From Couchioplanes caeruleus (lineage in GTDB: Bacteria > Actinomycetota > Actinomycetes > Mycobacteriales > Micromonosporaceae), in the NCBI RefSeq assembly GCF_003751945.1, contig NZ_RJKL01000001.1, positions 1,674,001 to 1,738,000 on the forward strand: DNA of 64,000 bases, read 5' to 3'. A program made the translations under genes and the position numbers. Below are positions 59,909-64,000 of this stretch, one piece after another. Positions within the stretch are counted from its first letter, which is position 1. Every line of letters begins with the position of its first letter. Below the pieces are notes generated by a model. It saw only the letters and a list, made by a program, of their open reading frames with translations. It had not been told where the DNA came from and made no database searches.

Positions 59909-61797
59909 AGGCACGACGGAGCGGACGGGCGGCGCTGGTGGCCGTGCTGGCCGCGGGACTGTGCGTGGCAGCCGGCTGGTTCACCCGGGTGCCGGCCGCC
60001 CCGGCCGCCGACACCACGGCGCTGGCGCAGCGGTTCACCTTCGCGATCGAGGACGTCAACCGGGATCCGGTGGGCGGGCGTACCGACCGCGTGGTCCAGC
60101 CGGCGCTGAGAAAGATCCAGGCCTGGATCTCCGCGGTCGGCGCCGCCGCCGGCCTGGACGACCTGGACGGCGACGGACTGCCCGGCGAGGCGTGCCTGGT
60201 CGATCCGCGCGACAACTCGGTCACCATCCGGCCCGTGCCCGAACGCGCCGGCCGCTTCGCGGTCTTCCCGCTCGCCCCGACCGGCGTGGCCTACGACGCG
60301 GCGACCACCGCGCCGATGGGCTGCGTGACCGCCGACCTCAACGAGGACGGCTGGACCGACGTGCTCGTGCACTTCTGGGGACGGACGCCGATCGCCTACC
60401 TGCGCCGGCCCGGCGCGCCGCTGGCACCGGGCGCCTTCCGCGCCACCGACATCACGCCGCATCCCACCGAGATCTGGAACAGCACCACGGCCAACGTGGT
60501 GGATCTGGACGGCGACGGCCACCTCGACCTGTTCATCGGCAACTACTTCCCGGACGGTGCCCGGGTGCTGGACGGCGCCGCGAGCGACGACCCGCTGATG
60601 CGCATGCAGGACTCGATGTCCGGGGCGGCCAACGCCGGGACCAACCGCATCCTGCGGCTCGAGCGGGTGGACCTGGTCGACGGTGTGGGGGTGCCCCGCT
60701 ACGCCGACGCCTCTGCCGCCCTGACCCCCACCCAGTCGCGCTCCTGGACGCTGGCCACCGGCGCCCAGGACCTGGACGGCGACGCGCTGCCCGAGCTGTA
60801 CGTCGCCAACGACTTCGGACCGGACCAGCTTCTGCACAACCGGTCGACGCCGGGCCGGGTGGCGTTCCGCGAACTCGGCGGCACCCGGGCGGTCGACACC
60901 CCCAAGTCCAAGACGCTGGGCGACGACTCGTTCAAGAGCATGGGCGTCGCGTTCACCGACCTGAACACCGACGGCCGGCAGGACATCGTGATCAGCAACA
61001 TCACCGTGCAGCGCGGCCTCGAGGAGAGCAACTTCGCGTTCGTCAGCACCGGAACCGGCCCGTTCCGCGACCTCGAAGCCCCCTACCGCGACGACAGCGA
61101 AGCACTCGGGCTCTCCCGCAGCGGCTGGGGCTGGGACGTCAAGGCCGCCGACTTCGACGGCGACGGCACCGACGAACTGGTCCAGGCGGTCGGCTTCGTC
61201 CGCGGCCGGGTGAACCGCTGGGCCAACCTGCAGGAACTCGCCATGGCCAACGACGACGTGCTGCGGTTCCCGGCGGCGTGGCCGAACTTCGAGGCGGGCA
61301 CGGACATCTCCGGCCGGGAACGGGACCCGTTCTTCGTGCGCGACACCGACGGCCGGTATGTCGACATCGCCCGGCAGCTCGGCATCGCGAACCACGGTCC
61401 CACCCGGGGCATCGCGGTCGCCGACGTCGACCACGACGGACGCCCGGACGTGCTGCTCGCCAACCAGTTCGCGCGCTCGCAGTTCCTGCACAACACCGGT
61501 GCGCCGCGCGCGTACCTGGGCCTGCGGTTGCTGCTGCCGGCCACCGGCCCGGACGCCCGTCCCCGGCCGGCCATCGGCGCCTCGGTCGCCGTCACCCGTG
61601 CCGACGGCACGGTGCTGCGCTCCCAGCTCTATCCGGCCAATGGGCACACCGGAGTGAACGCGCCCGAGCTGTTGTTCGGCCTCGGGGCGGCGAGCGGCCC
61701 GGTGTCCGTCACGGTCACCTGGCGCGATGCCGCCGGCCCGCACACGACCACCCGCACGCTGGCACCCGGCTGGCACGACCTGACCCTCGGCCCCTGA
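59905..61797 (+). CDS. unbV: Enediyne biosynthesis protein UnbV (FG-GAP/ASPIC)
   Basis: A 630-aa protein with an N-terminal membrane anchor or signal (ALVAVLAAGLCVAAGWF) and a beta-propeller of FG-GAP repeats bearing Ca-binding D-x-D-x-DG loops: DLDGDG, DLNEDGW, DLDGDGH, DLDGDAL, DLNTDGR, DFDGDGT, DVDHDGR. The C-terminal ~90 residues (IGASVAVTRADGTVLRSQLY, GHTGVNAPELLFGLG) are the ASPIC/UnbV domain named after this family. Probably outside the membrane. Coupled to unbL by ATGA. Conserved in enediyne clusters; role unknown. Confidence 0.9.
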   Translation: MKARRSGRAALVAVLAAGLCVAAGWFTRVPAAPAADTTALAQRFTFAIEDVNRDPVGGRTDRVVQPALRKIQAWISAVGAAAGLDDLDGDGLPGEACLVDPRDNSVTIRPVPERAGRFAVFPLAPTGVAYDAATTAPMGCVTADLNEDGWTDVLVHFWGRTPIAYLRRPGAPLAPGAFRATDITPHPTEIWNSTTANVVDLDGDGHLDLFIGNYFPDGARVLDGAASDDPLMRMQDSMSGAANAGTNRILRLERVDLVDGVGVPRYADASAALTPTQSRSWTLATGAQDLDGDALPELYVANDFGPDQLLHNRSTPGRVAFRELGGTRAVDTPKSKTLGDDSFKSMGVAFTDLNTDGRQDIVISNITVQRGLEESNFAFVSTGTGPFRDLEAPYRDDSEALGLSRSGWGWDVKAADFDGDGTDELVQAVGFVRGRVNRWANLQELAMANDDVLRFPAAWPNFEAGTDISGRERDPFFVRDTDGRYVDIARQLGIANHGPTRGIAVADVDHDGRPDVLLANQFARSQFLHNTGAPRAYLGLRLLLPATGPDARPRPAIGASVAVTRADGTVLRSQLYPANGHTGVNAPELLFGLGAASGPVSVTVTWRDAAGPHTTTRTLAPGWHDLTLGP

Positions 61798-61833
61798 CGC
61801 GGCCGGCCCCCGACGCCGCAGGAGGACTCCGCG

Positions 61834-62787
61834 ATGACCACGACTTCCGTGCCCACCCGATCCGCCAAGGGACTGACCGCACTGCGCCGGTTCGCCGTGT
61901 CCATCACCGTGTTCACCGTCGTCGGCCACTGGTTCCTGGGCTTCGAGCAGGCCTACCTGACGCCGATCGTGGCGATGCTGGTGTCCTACTCCCTGAGCCT
62001 GTTGCTGGAGACCGTGGACGCCTGGGCGCAGCACCGGCCGGCCCGCTACCGCGGCGGCGCCGTCAACATGATCAATTTCCTGCTGCCCGCGCACATCGCC
62101 GCGCTCGCCTGCGCCATGCTGCTGTACGGCAACCAGCGGCTCATGCCCACCGTCTTCGCGGTGACCCTGGCCATCGCGAGCAAGTACCTGCTGCGGATCC
62201 GGATCGGCGGCGTGCCCAAGCACTTCCTCAACCCGAGCAACTTCGGGATCAGCGCCACGTTGGTGCTGTTCAGCTGGGTGGCGATCGCACCGCCGTACCA
62301 GTTCACCGAGAACGTCGGGTCCGTGATCGACTGGGCGCTCCCGGGCGCGATCATGATCGCGGGCACCATGATAAACGCCAAGCTCACCGGACGGATGCCG
62401 CTGATCCTCGGCTGGGTCGGCGGATTCGCCCTCCAGGCGCTGATCCGGGCAGCGATCGGCCCCGACTCGCTGGCCTCCGGTCTGCTGGTGATGACCGGCG
62501 TCGCGTTCATCCTCTTCACCAACTACATGATCACCGATCCGCAGACCTCACCCTCCCGCCCGCGCGACCAGGTCCTGTTCGGCGCGGCCGCGGCCGGCGT
62601 GTACGGCGTCCTGGTCGCCGTCCACATCACCTTCGGGCTGTTCTACGCGCTGACCGCCGTGTGCGCCGGACGGTTCCTGTTCACCGTGGTCCGCCGGGCC
62701 CGCCGCGGGCCGGACGAGAGCCCGGCGCCGTCGCCGCAGCCACCCGTGGCGGCCCCGGCGCCGGAAGCGGCCCACGTCGCCGGCTAG
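61834..62787 (+). CDS. unbU: Enediyne biosynthesis protein UnbU (RnfD/NqrB-like membrane protein)
   Basis: A 317-aa protein with about eight membrane helices: ISVFTVVGHWFLGFEQAY-like start, INFLLPAHIAALACAMLLYGNQRLMPTVFAVTLAI, VPKHFLNPSNFGISATLVLFSWV, and FILFTNYMITDPQTSPS, the last being the flavin-attachment-region motif of RnfD/NqrB relatives. UnbU proteins are conserved beside enediyne PKS genes; a redox or transport role has been suggested, unproven. GCAGGAGGAC precedes the ATG. The tail is Pro/Ala-rich. Confidence 0.88.
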   Translation: MTTTSVPTRSAKGLTALRRFAVSITVFTVVGHWFLGFEQAYLTPIVAMLVSYSLSLLLETVDAWAQHRPARYRGGAVNMINFLLPAHIAALACAMLLYGNQRLMPTVFAVTLAIASKYLLRIRIGGVPKHFLNPSNFGISATLVLFSWVAIAPPYQFTENVGSVIDWALPGAIMIAGTMINAKLTGRMPLILGWVGGFALQALIRAAIGPDSLASGLLVMTGVAFILFTNYMITDPQTSPSRPRDQVLFGAAAAGVYGVLVAVHITFGLFYALTAVCAGRFLFTVVRRARRGPDESPAPSPQPPVAAPAPEAAHVAG

Positions 62788-62797
62788 GAGGACCAGC

Positions 62798-64000
62798 ATG
62801 GCCGAGAGAATCGCCGTCATCGGTATGGCATGCCGCTACCCGGAAGCCGACTCCCCGCACCGGCTGTGGCAGAACGTCATGGCACGGCGGCGATCCTTCC
62901 GCCCGCTGCCGCCCGGGCGGCTGCCGCTGGCCGAGTACGGCGGCGACGGCGCGGACCAGACGTACGTCACCCACGCCGGGCTGATCAGCGACTGGACGTT
63001 CGACCGGCCGCGCTTCGGCGTGGCCGGCCCGACGTTCCGGGCCGTGGACACCACGCACTGGCTCGCCCTCGACGTGAGCGCGGCCGCGCTCGCCGACGCC
63101 GGGTTCCCGGACGGCGACGGGCTGGACCGCACCCGCGCCGGCGTGGTGCTGGGCAACTCGCTCACCGGCGAGTTCTCCCGGGCGGCCACGCTGCGGACCC
63201 GCTGGCCGTACGTCCGCAGGTCGGTGCTGGCGGCGCTCGCCGGCTCCGCCGTGCCGGCCGACGAGCAGGCCGGCCTGATCGCGGCGATCGAGCGTGCATA
63301 CAAGGCACCGTTTCCGGAGCCGTCCGACGAGACCCTCTCCGGCGCGCTGGCCAACACGATCGCCGGCCGGGTGTGCAACCACTTCGACTTCCACGGCTTC
63401 GGATACACGGTGGACGGTGCCTGCGCCTCGTCGCTGCTGGCGGTCTCCACGGCCGCCACGGCGCTGGCCGACGGCCGGCTGGAGGTGGCGCTGGCCGGCG
63501 GCGTCGACCTCAGCCTGGACCCGTTCGAGCTGGTCGGTTTCGCCCGGGTGGGCGCGCTGGCGCGCGGCGGGATGCGGGTGTACGACCGGCGCCCCACCGG
63601 CTTCCTGCCCGGCGAGGGCTGCGGCGTGCTGGTGCTGTGCCGGGAGTCGTTCGCGCGCGACCGCGGGCTGCGCACGTACGGCCACCTGCTGGGCTGGGGG
63701 ATGTCGTCGGACGGCAGCGGCGGCCTGACCCGCCCGGAGTCGGCCGGCCAGGGCCTGGCGTTGCGCCGGGCGTACGAGCACGCCCGGCTGGACTGCGCGA
63801 CGGTGAGCCTGATCGAGGGGCACGGCACCGGCACCGCCGTCGGTGACCAGGCCGAGCTGGAGGCGCTGCGGGAGCTGCGCCGCGGCGCCGGCCGAGCGGC
63901 GGCGCTGGGCAGCATCAAGGCCAACATCGGACACACCAAGGCGGCCGCCGGGGTGGCCGGCCTGCTCAAGGCGGTGCTGGCGGTCCACCACGGCGTGCTG
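62798..64000 (+). CDS. pksE: Enediyne iterative type I polyketide synthase (PKSE), ketosynthase start
   Basis: The first 401 codons lie in the window; the frame stays open at the right edge. It begins AERIAVIGMACRYPEADSPHRLWQNVMARRRSFRPLPP, the start characteristic of enediyne PKSs. The ketosynthase triad is present: Cys209 in VDGACASS, His342 in HGTGTAVGD and His379 in NIGHTKAAAG. PKSEs make the polyene precursor of enediyne cores; the KS-AT-ACP-KR-DH-PPTase order would continue beyond the window. GGAGGACC precedes ATG 62798. Fourth gene of unbL-unbV-unbU-pksE. Confidence 0.92.
   Translation, partial: MAERIAVIGMACRYPEADSPHRLWQNVMARRRSFRPLPPGRLPLAEYGGDGADQTYVTHAGLISDWTFDRPRFGVAGPTFRAVDTTHWLALDVSAAALADAGFPDGDGLDRTRAGVVLGNSLTGEFSRAATLRTRWPYVRRSVLAALAGSAVPADEQAGLIAAIERAYKAPFPEPSDETLSGALANTIAGRVCNHFDFHGFGYTVDGACASSLLAVSTAATALADGRLEVALAGGVDLSLDPFELVGFARVGALARGGMRVYDRRPTGFLPGEGCGVLVLCRESFARDRGLRTYGHLLGWGMSSDGSGGLTRPESAGQGLALRRAYEHARLDCATVSLIEGHGTGTAVGDQAELEALRELRRGAGRAAALGSIKANIGHTKAAAGVAGLLKAVLAVHHGVL

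Overview
The window is very GC-rich double-stranded DNA from an actinomycete. Start codons are often GTG or TTG, genes overlap through ATGA/GTGA junctions, several promoters look leaderless, and the small DUF families present (DUF7144, DUF6069, DUF2550, Rv1733c-like) are actinobacterial. The gene mix and the enediyne locus suit a Micromonosporaceae-type organism, but the species cannot be named from sequence alone.

Layout. 0-0.7 kb: start of a GAF-type sensor gene (minus) and a small three-helix-bundle protein. 0.8-5.5 kb: urease operon ureABCFGD behind a GlnR-type box. 5.6-7 kb: a 14-TM drug exporter. 7-15.6 kb (minus): BrkB/YihY protein, two glycoside hydrolases, a SulP permease, an Rv1733c-like protein, DUF7144 and DUF1269 proteins. 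15.7-42.2 kb: a long accessory stress island with RDD, metallophosphoesterase, lipid-kinase-like, M48 protease, DUF2252, two PPK2 polyphosphate kinases, a CPA1 antiporter, AI-2E and HdeD membrane proteins, a P-type ATPase, further DUF7144/DUF1269 paralogues, a YbdK-type glutamate-cysteine ligase, and two large MalT-like LuxR regulators (22.5 and 37.6 kb). 42.2-42.5 kb: a tight four-gene tRNA array, two members looking degenerate. 42.7-49.9 kb: an internally deleted aminoglycoside phosphotransferase, TOPRIM protein, LysE exporter, cyclase-family protein, furA-katG, and an HxlR/quinone-reductase divergon. 50-64 kb: the left part of an enediyne biosynthetic gene cluster, ending in the conserved UnbL-UnbV-UnbU-PksE cassette, with the window stopping inside the PKSE ketosynthase.

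Two regulatory patterns tie the genes together. First, twelve inverted repeats of the form CTCATCC-N5-GGATGAG (arms resembling the GGAKGA box of E. coli MalT) lie between 12.2 and 40.5 kb, nearly all upstream of stress-island genes and often between divergent genes. The island itself encodes two MalT-type regulators, so a self-contained regulon is the simplest reading. Second, three promoters in the enediyne region (49.9, 54.5, 55.5 kb) share a GCAAGC...GGAGAA element a fixed distance from a TANNNT -10, and the unbL promoter region carries four TCCAG repeats in helical phase.

Nitrogen scavenging (urease), osmotic, oxidative and polyphosphate stress functions, and specialised metabolism are therefore adjacent but appear separately controlled.
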